Source: Fodinibius salinus (GTDB lineage Bacteria > Bacteroidota > Rhodothermia > Balneolales > Balneolaceae). From it: a DNA stretch of 64,000 bases. The stretch is from NCBI RefSeq assembly GCF_008124865.1, contig NZ_VNHY01000002.1, positions 434,001 to 498,000 on the forward strand, read 5' to 3'. The notes below the pieces were generated by a model, which did not search any database, was not told where the DNA came from, and saw only the letters and a list, made by a program, of their open reading frames with translations. Below, piece by piece: positions 8,119 to 18,600 of this stretch. Position 1 is the stretch's first letter. Every line of letters begins with the position of its first letter. The position numbers were made by a program, and so were the translations under genes.

Positions 8119-9258
8119 ATGATTACGCGTGAAAATATTCTCGACCTTGCAAAACAGGATCATGATGTGTGTGTTTCTATCTTTTTACCCACTCATAAAA
8201 TGGGAAAAGAGGTACAGCAAGACCCCATCAGACTAAAGAATTTATTAAGTGAGGCCAAGACACAATTACAACAACGTGATATCACAGAAGAGCGAATTGA
8301 AAATCTTCTTGAAGAACCCCGAAAATTGTTAGATCGTCCCTCTTTTTGGCGACATAACGATAAAGGGTTAGCCCTGTTTATTTCTGAGGATGATTTTATC
8401 TATTACCGCATTCCCCACAGTTTCAAAGAACGAGTAATGGTAGGAGAACACTTCTTGATTACTCCACTGGTGCCAATGATTTCGCTCGAAGGCTCGTTTT
8501 GCATATTGGCACTGAGCCAAAAGAACGTTCGACTGCTGCGATGTACGCGAGACAGTGTTGAGCAAATTAAATTGGATGATTCGCCCGACAGTCTCGAAGA
8601 GTTTCAAAAGTTTGATGTATACCAACAGAACCTACAGCATCACTCCGGCCAGGGCAGCGGTAATAAAGCTATTTTTCATGGCCAAGGTGGTTCGGAGGAC
8701 ACTGATACAGAAGTTCTTATTAATTACTTAAAAACCATTGAAAACGAAGTTACCTCTGTTATGCGCAAGCGTAATGATCCACTTATCCTGGCAGGTGTAA
8801 GTGGCGCAACCGCCGAATACGACAAGGTAAATCACTACAACCGCTTAATGGAGGAGTCCATATCTCAAAACCCAGACCCCCAAAGTGACACTGAAATTAA
8901 AGATGCCGGATGGAAAATTATTGAATCATACTTTCTAAAGGATATGTATGATGCTATTAATCACTTTGATAATCTTACCGGATCGGACAGGCAGTCAGAC
9001 GACCTCACGAAAATTGTTGAAAGCGCCTATTACGGCAAAGTAGAATCACTGTTTGTTCCTATCGGCGTACATCGGTGGGGCTGGTTTGATATGGAGCGCG
9101 ATGTGGTGCACCAAAGTGATGAGGCTAAAAATGGGGAGCATGATCTTATAAACATGGCAGCTATTAAAACACTCACCCAGAGCGGTGACGTATATGCACT
9201 GGACAAAGATGAGATGCCCAACAGCTCATCCATAGCTGCTATTTTTCGATATGCTTAG
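8119..9258 (+). CDS. baeRF family protein (bacterial eRF1-like)
   Basis: About 379 residues beginning MITRENILDLAKQDHDVCVSIFLPTHKMG. An unusually good Shine-Dalgarno, GGAGGT at 8109-8114, lies just before the ATG at 8119 and decides this start over an upstream TTG. The layout fits the bacterial archaeo-eukaryotic release-factor-like (baeRF) families: SIFLPTH near the start, a mid region with RLLRCTRDSVEQI, a linker rich in His/Gly/Asp (HHSGQGSG...), then PLILAGVSGATAEYDKVN and a C-terminal SLFVPIGVHRWGWFD. Members are proposed to act at stalled or damaged ribosomes, possibly hydrolysing peptidyl-tRNA; that role is a prediction from family studies. Followed by a strong terminator. Confidence 0.75.
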   Translation: MITRENILDLAKQDHDVCVSIFLPTHKMGKEVQQDPIRLKNLLSEAKTQLQQRDITEERIENLLEEPRKLLDRPSFWRHNDKGLALFISEDDFIYYRIPHSFKERVMVGEHFLITPLVPMISLEGSFCILALSQKNVRLLRCTRDSVEQIKLDDSPDSLEEFQKFDVYQQNLQHHSGQGSGNKAIFHGQGGSEDTDTEVLINYLKTIENEVTSVMRKRNDPLILAGVSGATAEYDKVNHYNRLMEESISQNPDPQSDTEIKDAGWKIIESYFLKDMYDAINHFDNLTGSDRQSDDLTKIVESAYYGKVESLFVPIGVHRWGWFDMERDVVHQSDEAKNGEHDLINMAAIKTLTQSGDVYALDKDEMPNSSSIAAIFRYA

Positions 9259-9291
9259 TCAAATTAACGTCCCAAGATCTTAAACCCTATT

Positions 9292-9333
9292 AACCCTGAC
9301 AAGGTCCATACCTTGTCAGGGTTTTTTATTTAG
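9292..9333 (+). terminator. Rho-independent terminator after the baeRF gene
   Basis: A 13-bp perfect stem (AACCCTGACAAGG pairing with CCTTGTCAGGGTT) with the loop TCCATA, followed by a T-run and TATTT. It is the strongest terminator in the window. Confidence 0.93.
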
Positions 9334-9377
9334 TTACTTTTTAAAACCTTTTTCATTTGCTAGCTTTATTCTTCGAT

Positions 9378-9408
9378 TGCTTCTGCTATCTTTTATCTTT
9401 GCTATAAT
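9378..9408 (+). promoter_or_regulatory. Possible promoter of the M14 peptidase gene
   Basis: A perfect TATAAT lies at 9403-9408, 20 bp before the ATG. A weak -35-like TTGCTT lies at 9378-9383. Many Bacteroidota promoters use a different consensus, so this is tentative. Confidence 0.3.
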
Positions 9409-9428
9409 CATCAATAAGCTTATTTGTT

Positions 9429-12038
9429 ATGAAACTACGATCTTTGATATGCACACTGTTCTTATGTCTTCTGTCAGGCAGTATATTGGCACAAAACCCC
9501 GCAGATGCCAAAGCCTCTATGGATTACTATCTGCCGCAGGATGTAACTTATGACTCCTCCATTCCTACTCCAAAAGAAGTGCTGGGAACAGTACCCGGCA
9601 AATGGCACGTGCGCCACGATCAGCTGGTGCAGTATATGCGTGCCGTAGCCAGAGCCTCCGATCGCATAACTTTACATACGTTCGGAAAGACCTATGAAGA
9701 CCGTTCACTCCTTTACTTAACAGTCACTTCACCATCCAATCATGAAAACATCGATCAGATTCGAAAAAATCATGTAGCCCTCTCCAATCCCGAAAAATCT
9801 GATCAGCTGAATACCAATAATATGCCAATCGTCATGTACTGGGGCTATAGCATCCACGGAGATGAACCCAGCGGCTCGAATGCGTCCATGCTCGTAGCTT
9901 ATTATTTGGCAGCTGCACAGGGCAATGCGGTTGAACAAAAGCTACAGAATAGTATTATCCTGTTGGATCCAAGCCTGAACCCTGACGGGTTGAATCGCTT
10001 TGCCGGCTGGGCCAACACACACAAAAGCAAAAACCTTGTTACCGATCCCAACAGTATGGAACTAAACCAGCGGTGGCCAGGTGGACGTAGCAATCACTAC
10101 TGGTTTGACCTGAACCGAGACTGGATGCTTGTACAACACCCAACCAGCAAGGGACGAATTAAAATATTCCAAAAGTGGAAACCCAATATCTTAACTGATC
10201 ATCACGAGATGGGTACCGACGCCACCTTCTTTTTTCAGCCGGGTATCCAGTCACGAACCCATCCTATTACGCTCGATAAAAATCAGCAGCTAACCAAAGA
10301 GATTGCCAAATATCACGCTGACAAACTGGATCAAAATCAGCGGCTGTATTATTCCGAAGAAAGCTTTGATGACTTTTACTACGGCAAAGGATCTACCTAT
10401 CCGGACGTAAATGGAGGAATCGGCATTCTGTTTGAGCAAGCCAGTGCCCGCGGTCATGCCCAGCAAAGTGATCACGGCGTACTCAAATTTCCCTTTGCGA
10501 TTAAAAACCAATTTTTAACCTCTCTCTCCACCTGGGAGGCTTCCCAAAACCTGCGGCAGGATATTCTTAATTATCAACGGGATTTCTATGAGGAATCCTT
10601 AAATCAGGGAAAAGACGCATCCATCGAAGGATATGTATTTGGTACACAGCATGACCAGGCCCGAACCTATCACTTTGCAGAGATGCTACGCCGACACCAG
10701 ATCGAGCTCTATGAGCTAGAAAAAAATCTCAATGCAGATAATGAATCTTTCCAAAAAAATTCTGCCTATGTCATCCCTGCGGACCAAGAAAAATATAAGT
10801 TTGTAAAGGCCTTATTCGAGCGCCGTACCACTTTTACCGACAGCCTGTTTTACGATGTTTCTGCCTGGACGATGCCCTACGCTTTCAACCTTCCATTTGC
10901 GGAACTCGAGGATATGGACCGAAGTATCATGGGTAATAAAGTTGAGGATCTTCCAAACTTTCCACAGGGAGAAGTAGTGGGCGGCAAAAGCAATTACGCC
11001 TATATTTTCGAGTGGGATGAATATTACGCGCCCAGAACACTCAATCACCTACTGGATGCCGGCGTCCGCGCCAAAGTGGCGTCTAAACCGTTTACCGCTG
11101 TCACCGCCGATGGCAGCAAAAAGTTTGACTACGGAACAGTGCTTGTTCCCTTGGGTCCCCAATCCACAGACCGTGCAAAAATTCACGACATTATACAAGA
11201 GGCCGCCCAAGATGATGGGGTCAACATTTATGCCATTGGCACAGGCTTAACACCCAGCGGCATCGATCTGGGCAGTGGTTCTTTCGAAACGCTGGACAAA
11301 CCTAATGTGGCAGTAATGGCCGGAGAGGGCACCAGCTCATATGAAGTAGGCGAAGTGTGGCATCTGTTGGACCAGCGATATCACATGACACCAACTATCT
11401 TTCCCAAGGATCGCCTCGACAATGCTGATCTCAGTCGCTATAACGTTATTGTAATGGTCAACGGCCGGTATAATGAGTTATCAAAAGAAGCCGTCGATAA
11501 AATTAAACGGTGGACCCAAAACGGTGGAACGCTAATTACCACCAAGTATGCGAACAACTGGGCCAAACAACATGAACTGGCAAACATCACTTATGCCGAA
11601 CAAGATCAGTCAAAAGAAGAAGACAAGAAAGTTAACCCCAAGCCCTATGCTGACATGGATAAAACCCGCGGCGCACAATATATTGGGGGCACGATTTTCC
11701 ACACTAAGCTGGATTTAACTCACCCACTGGGCTACGGTTATAACGATGAGGATCTAACAGTATTCAGAAATAGCACCCTGTTTCTGAAAAAGGCTGACAA
11801 CCCCTATGCTACGCCTCTTTATTACACAGATGAGCCATTGGCAAGCGGATATGTATCGGATGAAAACCTTGAGCAACTGTCGGGTACAGCTGCTGTTGTA
11901 ATCAGCGATGTGGGCAGCGGTCGCGTTATTTCAATGGTCGACAATCCCAATTTCCGTGCCTTTTGGTATGGTACCAACAAGCTGTTTATGAATGCCATTT
12001 TCTTTGGCCAAACCATTGACGGTGGTTCAGGCAACTAA
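9429..12038 (+). CDS. Secreted M14 zinc carboxypeptidase with C-terminal amidotransferase-like domain
   Basis: An 869-residue exported metallopeptidase. Signal peptide 1-21 ends SILAQ. The M14 domain spans about 50-370: zinc ligands His143 and Glu146 in HGDEPSG, a second His at 258/259 in TDHHEMG, the substrate-binding NPDG and DLNRDW segments, and the catalytic Glu336 in GILFEQAS. The C-terminal half (about 630-860) resembles a class I glutamine-amidotransferase-like fold (NVAVMAGEGTSSYEVGEVWHLLDQRY...), a pairing often seen in large M14 proteins of Bacteroidota. The probable role is to trim peptides in the periplasm or outside the cell. It is framed by terminators on both sides, so probably monocistronic. 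Confidence 0.92.
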   Translation: MKLRSLICTLFLCLLSGSILAQNPADAKASMDYYLPQDVTYDSSIPTPKEVLGTVPGKWHVRHDQLVQYMRAVARASDRITLHTFGKTYEDRSLLYLTVTSPSNHENIDQIRKNHVALSNPEKSDQLNTNNMPIVMYWGYSIHGDEPSGSNASMLVAYYLAAAQGNAVEQKLQNSIILLDPSLNPDGLNRFAGWANTHKSKNLVTDPNSMELNQRWPGGRSNHYWFDLNRDWMLVQHPTSKGRIKIFQKWKPNILTDHHEMGTDATFFFQPGIQSRTHPITLDKNQQLTKEIAKYHADKLDQNQRLYYSEESFDDFYYGKGSTYPDVNGGIGILFEQASARGHAQQSDHGVLKFPFAIKNQFLTSLSTWEASQNLRQDILNYQRDFYEESLNQGKDASIEGYVFGTQHDQARTYHFAEMLRRHQIELYELEKNLNADNESFQKNSAYVIPADQEKYKFVKALFERRTTFTDSLFYDVSAWTMPYAFNLPFAELEDMDRSIMGNKVEDLPNFPQGEVVGGKSNYAYIFEWDEYYAPRTLNHLLDAGVRAKVASKPFTAVTADGSKKFDYGTVLVPLGPQSTDRAKIHDIIQEAAQDDGVNIYAIGTGLTPSGIDLGSGSFETLDKPNVAVMAGEGTSSYEVGEVWHLLDQRYHMTPTIFPKDRLDNADLSRYNVIVMVNGRYNELSKEAVDKIKRWTQNGGTLITTKYANNWAKQHELANITYAEQDQSKEEDKKVNPKPYADMDKTRGAQYIGGTIFHTKLDLTHPLGYGYNDEDLTVFRNSTLFLKKADNPYATPLYYTDEPLASGYVSDENLEQLSGTAAVVISDVGSGRVISMVDNPNFRAFWYGTNKLFMNAIFFGQTIDGGSGN

Positions 12039-12077
12039 GCTAAAAGGGCAGAAACATTCTGGCTGTTTTTATTCTTT

Positions 12078-12119
12078 AAAGGGATAGAATTAAACATATT
12101 TCTATCCCTTTTTTATTTT
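12078..12119 (+). terminator. Rho-independent terminator after the M14 gene
   Basis: AAAGGGATAGAA at 12078-12089 pairs with TTCTATCCCTTT at 12100-12111, followed by a T-rich tail. Confidence 0.9.
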
Positions 12120-12199
12120 CCAATATTTTGGTTTAGCTGTCTTATATTCCAACTACCAATTATTAACGGGATTCAGATTAATTTCTATTCAACATTGCT

Positions 12200-12862
12200 A
12201 TGAAACCAGTATTTCAAGCTCTTTTTGGCCTTATTATTGTCTCCGCTATTGGCGCACTTATCCTTTCTTTTAGCCTCGATGGCATGGTTAAATCAAATCT
12301 GGAAAGTACGGCCACCGAAATGCTCGATACTTCGGTTGATGTAAATGATGTCTCCATATCAATTTTGGACGGCAGCGGCAGCATCAAGGGTATTACTATT
12401 GCCAACCCTCAGGGCTTCAGCGACAGCACGGCCGTCGAGCTAAAAGAAATCAACATGAAGGTGGACCTGTACAGCTTACTTTCGGATACCGTAGTCGTTA
12501 ATAAAATCCAAATCAACAAGCCGGAGCTGCATTACGAGCAAAAGACAACGGGCAGCAACTTTGATGCGTTGACGTCTAACATGAAGAGCGACGGTTCTTC
12601 GAAAACCTATTTGGCGGTTGACTACCTGCTGGTTAAGAATGGCCGTATCTCATTGAGTACCGACATCGGCGGATCAAAATCGATGGAGGCTGAGTTTTCA
12701 CAGATTGAAATTGAGGGGATTGGCCGAGACCGTAGCAGTACTACAAAACAAGCACTGCGCCAAATATTGGAACCCATCTTAAAACAGGCTGCTCAAGAAG
12801 CCGTTAAAAGCGGACTAAAAAACAAAGCAAAAGATGTTGCTGAAGATTTACTTGATGGATAG
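12200..12862 (+). CDS. AsmA-like membrane-anchored periplasmic protein
   Basis: 220 residues: one N-terminal membrane helix (about 5-25, LFGLIIVSAIGALILSF), then a periplasmic part that resembles the start of AsmA/DUF748-like proteins. The pattern is LESTATEMLDTSVDVNDVSISILDGSGSIKGITIANPQGF, then SLLSDTVVVNKIQINKPELHYEQ, the repeating beta unit of that group. Such proteins are linked to outer-membrane assembly and lipid transport. This one is short and ends in an alpha-helical, lysine-rich tail (about 185-220). It lies upstream of the alpha-2-macroglobulin gene, separated by 329 bp. Confidence 0.7.
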   Translation: MKPVFQALFGLIIVSAIGALILSFSLDGMVKSNLESTATEMLDTSVDVNDVSISILDGSGSIKGITIANPQGFSDSTAVELKEINMKVDLYSLLSDTVVVNKIQINKPELHYEQKTTGSNFDALTSNMKSDGSSKTYLAVDYLLVKNGRISLSTDIGGSKSMEAEFSQIEIEGIGRDRSSTTKQALRQILEPILKQAAQEAVKSGLKNKAKDVAEDLLDG

Positions 12863-13191
12863 GAGTACCCATTGATCTCCAAAACTATTGGAAGCCTTGA
12901 GAGACTTATAGGCTTTTATTGGGAAAGGACAGGCTGTTTCACAAAAAACCTACGCAATGCGGTACTACAATAAGCAGTACCTGCTGCTATAAACCTCAAT
13001 ACATTAACCAATTATTCGTTTTGGGACTGGTTATTACTATCCGACAATACCTTCAAAAGATCCAAAAAATTTGTATTCTACAAAACAACGGATGGGATGA
13101 AGAGGGTAGAATTATCAAGTGGTTTATGCTACTCCTCCTAATCGGAATGATAAAACTCTTTATTGTTATAACTAAATCTACAGAGGGACGA
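12863..13191. other. Leader region of the alpha-2-macroglobulin gene
   Basis: 329 bp without a credible gene. The frame of the downstream gene is open from 12919, but the translated extension has no family likeness and sits in front of a clear lipoprotein signal. The purine-rich GAGGGA just before the ATG at 13192 could serve as ribosome binding site. Confidence 0.5.
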
Positions 13192-15573
13192 ATGAACAAT
13201 ACTATAGGCTATCAACAGACCAACACTCGGCGTAATTTAATAATATGGGGACTACTATGTCTGCTTTTATTAGCGGGCGGATGTGGAAAGAGCAAAAAGG
13301 AGGTTATTGAACAAAATGAAGCCTTTTCAAAGTATATTAGCGGCTACACTTCCAATATTATCAGTACTCGTGATGAGATTGTGGTTCGATTAGCATCAGA
13401 GTTTAAAAAAGAGGAACGCCCTCAGAAAGAGCTCTTTCAGTTCGAACTATCAGTTGTTGGAAACCAAATCTGGTTAGATAATCGTACGGTAGCATTTCGG
13501 CCCAAAACATCTCTTCAAAATGACACTCGGTATATTGTTCATTTTCGCACCGGGGCTCTATTTGATGTAAACAAAAGCCTTGAAGAGTTTACGTTTGATT
13601 TTGGAACTATTCGGCAAGACCTGGAAGTGCAAATCGAGGGTGTAAACCCTGTGGACGGCAACCGATCCCAGCAACAGTTAAATGGAACCATTCATACTGC
13701 GGATGTAGCAGCACTTAGCAATATAAAAAGTGTACTTGAGGCTCGTCAAAATGGAAATTCCCTTCCTGTGGAATGGGAACAAAAATCCGGTAAGCAGCAA
13801 CATCATTTTACTATTAAGGATATTAAACGCACCCAACAGCCGGGGTCAGTAATTGTATCTTGGGATGGGGAATCCATAGGTACCAATACGCGAGGTAAGC
13901 AAACCGTGCCTATTTCATCGCTGGATGCTTTTCAGTTAGTCAAAACGCAAGTTAGTCGCGATACCAATCCTCATATAGCCCTAACATTTTCGGATGCGCT
14001 GGATCCCAACCAGAACTTTGATGGCCTTATTCGTATAGGATCGTACGATAAAATGAATACCATCGTGCAAGAAAATCGGCTGGAGATATATCCGCGTAAA
14101 AAACTCAAGGGACGTCAAAAACTATCTTTATCACCGGGCATACAAAGCAAACACGGGAAACGTCTGGGTGAACAGGTATCCCGCACTGTACAACTGCATC
14201 AACCAAAACCCAAGGTTCGTTTTGTGGGTCAGGGGGTCATTGTTCCAAACTCCGAGGAGTTACTGGTACCATTCAAAGCCGTTAGTCTCGGTGCTGTTGA
14301 TGTACAGGTTAGCCGTATTTATGAGAATAATATTCCGCAATTTTTGCAAACTAATAACTTAAATGGAAGTCAGTATCTTGAACGGGTAGGAGTACCTGTG
14401 GTGCAAAAGGTAGTGCCGCTGTCGTCGCTGGGCGCTACGGATGTAAGCAAATGGAATAACTATGCTCTGGACCTTTCGAACTTGATAGAGCCGAAACCGG
14501 GTGCTATCTACGAAGTCGAAATCGGTTTCCGTAAACATCAAATTGTGTACCCCTGCGGTGATGACGCCCTTACAAAACTCGAAGATCGAAACTGGACCCA
14601 AAGTTCCCGGGAAGAAAATAAATACTGGGATAGATTTGGCGATTATTATTATCCCGACGGATATAATTGGAGAGAACGAGATAATCCCTGCGACGTTTCC
14701 TTCTACACCGATGATCACTACATACGCCGTAATGTACTGGCGTCCGACCTCGGACTAATTGCAAAAAAAGGAAATGTAGGGGCTACGCAAGTTATAGTTA
14801 CTGACCTTAATACGGCCCAACCCAAGTCGGGCGTAACCTTAGAACTTTATGATTATCAACAGCAAAAAATGACTTCCATGACGTCTGACGGGCAGGGCAT
14901 GGCTAAGGCTAAGACCCAACGCAAGCCGTTTTTGCTTGTGGCCAAAGACGGTAAGCAGCGCGGATATTTGAAGCTTAAGGATGGGAACTCATTATCCCTT
15001 AGTGATTTCGATGTTTCGGGAGCTCAGGTTAAAGAAGGGATTAAAGGATTTATGTACGGAGACCGTGGCGTTTGGCGGCCCGGCGATTCGCTGTATGTAA
15101 CCCTTATCGTGGAGGATAAACAAGATATACTACCGGAGGACCATCCGGTTACTTTTGAGCTGCGCAACCCTTCCGGCCAAGTCATGGATCAACAAACTAT
15201 CACAGACCCGGTGAACAATTTTTATGATTACCGAACTAAGACCACTGCAGATGCCCCCACCGGCAACTGGATGGTCCGGGCTCAGCTAGGAAATAATACC
15301 TTTTCTAAAACGATCAAAGTTGAGACGGTTAAACCTAACCGACTTAAAGTAAATCTAGATCCTACCAATAAACGACTTACTGCCTCCGACCGCATACTTG
15401 ACGGACGTATTTCCGCGCAATGGCTGCACGGAGCAACGGCTCAAAATCTCAAGACCGATATCTCAATGACCCTCACCAGCAGCCCGATATCTTTTGATGA
15501 CTATGACGACTTTGTTTTTGATGATCCCTCTCGCTCGCTTGATGCAGCAACCGAAAAAATATTTGAGGGCTAA
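13192..15573 (+). CDS. Alpha-2-macroglobulin family lipoprotein, N-terminal half
   Basis: About 793 residues up to a premature TAA. I start at the ATG at 13192 because it gives a lipoprotein signal with lipobox LAGGC (Cys31). The rest consists of serial beta-sandwich macroglobulin domains, and GFMYGDRGVWRPGDSLYVTLIV near residues 616-637 is the highly conserved MG domain signature of bacterial alpha-2-macroglobulins. The family is a periplasmic protease trap, thought to work with the bifunctional penicillin-binding protein PBP1C, which is encoded next door. On its own this half lacks the thioester bait domains and should not be functional. Confidence 0.8.
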   Translation: MNNTIGYQQTNTRRNLIIWGLLCLLLLAGGCGKSKKEVIEQNEAFSKYISGYTSNIISTRDEIVVRLASEFKKEERPQKELFQFELSVVGNQIWLDNRTVAFRPKTSLQNDTRYIVHFRTGALFDVNKSLEEFTFDFGTIRQDLEVQIEGVNPVDGNRSQQQLNGTIHTADVAALSNIKSVLEARQNGNSLPVEWEQKSGKQQHHFTIKDIKRTQQPGSVIVSWDGESIGTNTRGKQTVPISSLDAFQLVKTQVSRDTNPHIALTFSDALDPNQNFDGLIRIGSYDKMNTIVQENRLEIYPRKKLKGRQKLSLSPGIQSKHGKRLGEQVSRTVQLHQPKPKVRFVGQGVIVPNSEELLVPFKAVSLGAVDVQVSRIYENNIPQFLQTNNLNGSQYLERVGVPVVQKVVPLSSLGATDVSKWNNYALDLSNLIEPKPGAIYEVEIGFRKHQIVYPCGDDALTKLEDRNWTQSSREENKYWDRFGDYYYPDGYNWRERDNPCDVSFYTDDHYIRRNVLASDLGLIAKKGNVGATQVIVTDLNTAQPKSGVTLELYDYQQQKMTSMTSDGQGMAKAKTQRKPFLLVAKDGKQRGYLKLKDGNSLSLSDFDVSGAQVKEGIKGFMYGDRGVWRPGDSLYVTLIVEDKQDILPEDHPVTFELRNPSGQVMDQQTITDPVNNFYDYRTKTTADAPTGNWMVRAQLGNNTFSKTIKVETVKPNRLKVNLDPTNKRLTASDRILDGRISAQWLHGATAQNLKTDISMTLTSSPISFDDYDDFVFDDPSRSLDAATEKIFEG

Positions 15574-15618
15574 CTTAACGGTGAGGGGAATACGAACTTC
15601 TCTTATACTCTTAATAAA

Positions 15619-18600
15619 ATGAGCAAGGTTCCCGGGAGGCTTAGTGCCAACCTGTTAACCCGTGTTTTTGAAAATTCAGGTAACTTCAGCGTTAATCGCT
15701 CTTCCATTCCTTATTATCCCTACAAAACTCTCGTTGGCCTGCAGATGCCCGAAGGTAATAACCGATGGGATATGCTGGCTCGCGACTCTACCCACACAAT
15801 AGATATCGTTACACTGGATGCTGACGGTGACCCAATGTCCCGTAAGAATGTAGAAGTAGAAATTTTCAAAATTGACTGGCGCTGGTGGTGGGAGAAATCA
15901 AATAGAAATCTGAGCCAGTATTTTACCGAGCATGATTTAAAACCTCTCTTTTCTGAAAAGACACAGACAGGAGCAAAAGGCAAAGCTCAGGTCGATTTTC
16001 GCATTGACGAGTATGACTGGGGACGGTTTATGGTACGAGTAACAGACTTGAATGGCGGTCATGCCGCAGGACAAACCTTTTACCTGGGATGGAGCTATTT
16101 CAGAAATAACCAGAGTGGTAATCCAGCACGGCTGGCTTTTGAATCAGACCAGGAAGAATACCAAGTGGGCGAAGAGGTAACCCTGAACATCCCCAGCAGT
16201 GCCGGCGGAAAAGCGCTGGTTAGCCTGGAATCAGGCTCGCGTATCCTCCAAAACTTTTGGGTAGATACCAAACAGAAGCAAACAAAGGTTAGCTTTTTGG
16301 CCTCCGAGGCAATGGCCCCAAATATTTATGCCCATGTTATGCTCATTCAACCACATGGTCAACGCCAGAACGATCGCCCTATCAGAATGTACGGTGTCAT
16401 CCCCATCTCGGTAGAAGATCCCGCCACCAAGATTGAGCCCATCGTTGACCTGCCTTCCGAACTCCGGCCCGAAACCACTGCAAACATTAACGTCAGCGAA
16501 AAAAATGGTCGTCCAATGACCTATACAGTAGCTGTGGTAGATGAAGGCCTGCTGGACCTAACTAATTTTAAGACTCCCAATCCTCACCGACATTTTTATG
16601 CCCGTGAAGCCCTGGGCGTAAAGACCTGGGATCTGTTTAATTTTGTTGCCAGCTCCTATGCCGGAAATATGAACCGAATTCTCTCTATCGGTGGTGATCA
16701 GGACACTCAAAAACCTAAACAGGGAGCGGAGCTCAACCGTTTTAAACCAATGGTTGAATTTCTGGGTCCCTTTAATCTAAAGGCTGGCAAGACCAACCAA
16801 CACTCTATTAACATCCCAAACTATGTGGGATCAGTACGTACTATGGTTGTAGCAGCACAAGACGGTGCCTACGGTCATACCGAAAAAGCAACTCCGGTTC
16901 GCAAGCCCGTTATGGTGCTCGGCACACTGCCGAGGGTTCTGGGGCCAAACGAACAAGTTACTTTGCCGGTAAGCGTTTTTGCTATGAATGACGATATTGA
17001 AGAAGTAAATGTACAAATTAAAGCCAATGAACTTTTTGAGATTGATGGGTCATCAAGCCAGACTGTTTCATTTGATGAGCCAGGTGAAAAAACGGTTCGT
17101 TTTGACCTGCAGGTAAGCTCCCGCATCGGGGCTGGAAAAGTACAAATTGATGCCCATAGTGGAGGTGAAGCGGCTCATCACGATATTAATATAAAAGTTC
17201 GTACTCCTAATCCGCCGGTCACAAATATACATGAGCAAGTGTTAGATCCCGGTGAAGAGTGGGATTTTGAATATTCTCCAGTCGGAGTAGCGGGTACAAA
17301 TACAGGTATCTTTGAAGTATCTCGCATCCCACCTATTAATCTTGGACAGCGACTCAGTTATTTGATCCGCTATCCTCATGGCTGTATTGAGCAAGTGGTC
17401 TCGTCGGTATTTCCACAGTTGTATTTGCACCACATCGTAGATTTAAGTGATGCTCGTAAACAGAAAATCCAAAAAAATATTGATGCCGCCATCCAACGCC
17501 TCCGGTCTTTTCAAATACCATCAGGTGGAGTAGGCTACTGGCCGGATCACAATAGTGCCAATGAATGGGGGACCAACTATGCCTATCATTTTCTGTTGGA
17601 GGCCAAGAACATGGGCTACTACGTACCCAAAGACCTGCTCAATAATATTAAGCGATTCCAGCGTCAGAGAGCCTCGAATTGGCGATTCGTTAGTGAACGC
17701 GACCATAATGACGATCTTATTCAAGCTTACCGCTTATATACCCTAGCATTGGCGAATACCCCCGACCTTGGTGCCATGAATCGGTTAAGAGAACACAAAG
17801 AGCTTTCGGTACAAGGGGGCTGGCGACTAGCTGCAGCCTACAAACTGGCCGGGCAGACTGAAGCGGCAGATGATCTAGTCAGAGGAGCCAAAATGAACAT
17901 ATCCAAATATGATAATAAGGGACGAACTTACGGTTCTGAAGTACGTGACCAAGCAATGATTCTGGAAACGCTCAGCATTATGGACAAAAGGGAAAAAGCC
18001 GCGCCGCTGATGAAAGAAATTGCGGGTGCATTAAATAAACAACGGTGGATGAGTACTCAAACTACAGCCTACAGCCTTATTGGTATTGCACGATTCCTGA
18101 AGATTGCCAAGGGGACTGAAGAAATTGATCTTCAGTATAATATCTCTGGGGCAGGACGAGGGTCAGTACAATCAACAGCTCCTGTATCACAGGTACCTTT
18201 TGATATTGAAGGGAATCGTAAACAACAAGTACAGGCAACAAATAATAGTGAGGGAGTTGTATTTGCCCGACTTATTCAGCAAGGTACCCCCGCCGCTGGC
18301 AAGACAACGGCAGCTTCTAATAACCTGGTTCAGAAAGTTAAATATCTAAACTTGGACGGAGAAGAGTTAAATCCAGCTCGTCTCCCTCAGGGAACCGACA
18401 TCATTGCCGAAGTAACGGTACGAAATCCAGGCACTCGCGGAAATCATAAGAATTTGGCCCTTACCCAGATTTTTCCTTCAGGATGGGAAATCCGAAATAC
18501 CCGTATGGATAAAACCACATTTAAAAAACCCACATCTGAGCCTGACTACCAAGACATTCGCGACGACCGGGTATATACCTATTTTGACCTGCCGGCGGGA

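Noticed and set aside
12919-13191. In-frame N-terminal extension of the alpha-2-macroglobulin gene
   Set aside because: It has no family likeness and precedes a clear lipoprotein signal at 13192, so it is probably a leader region.
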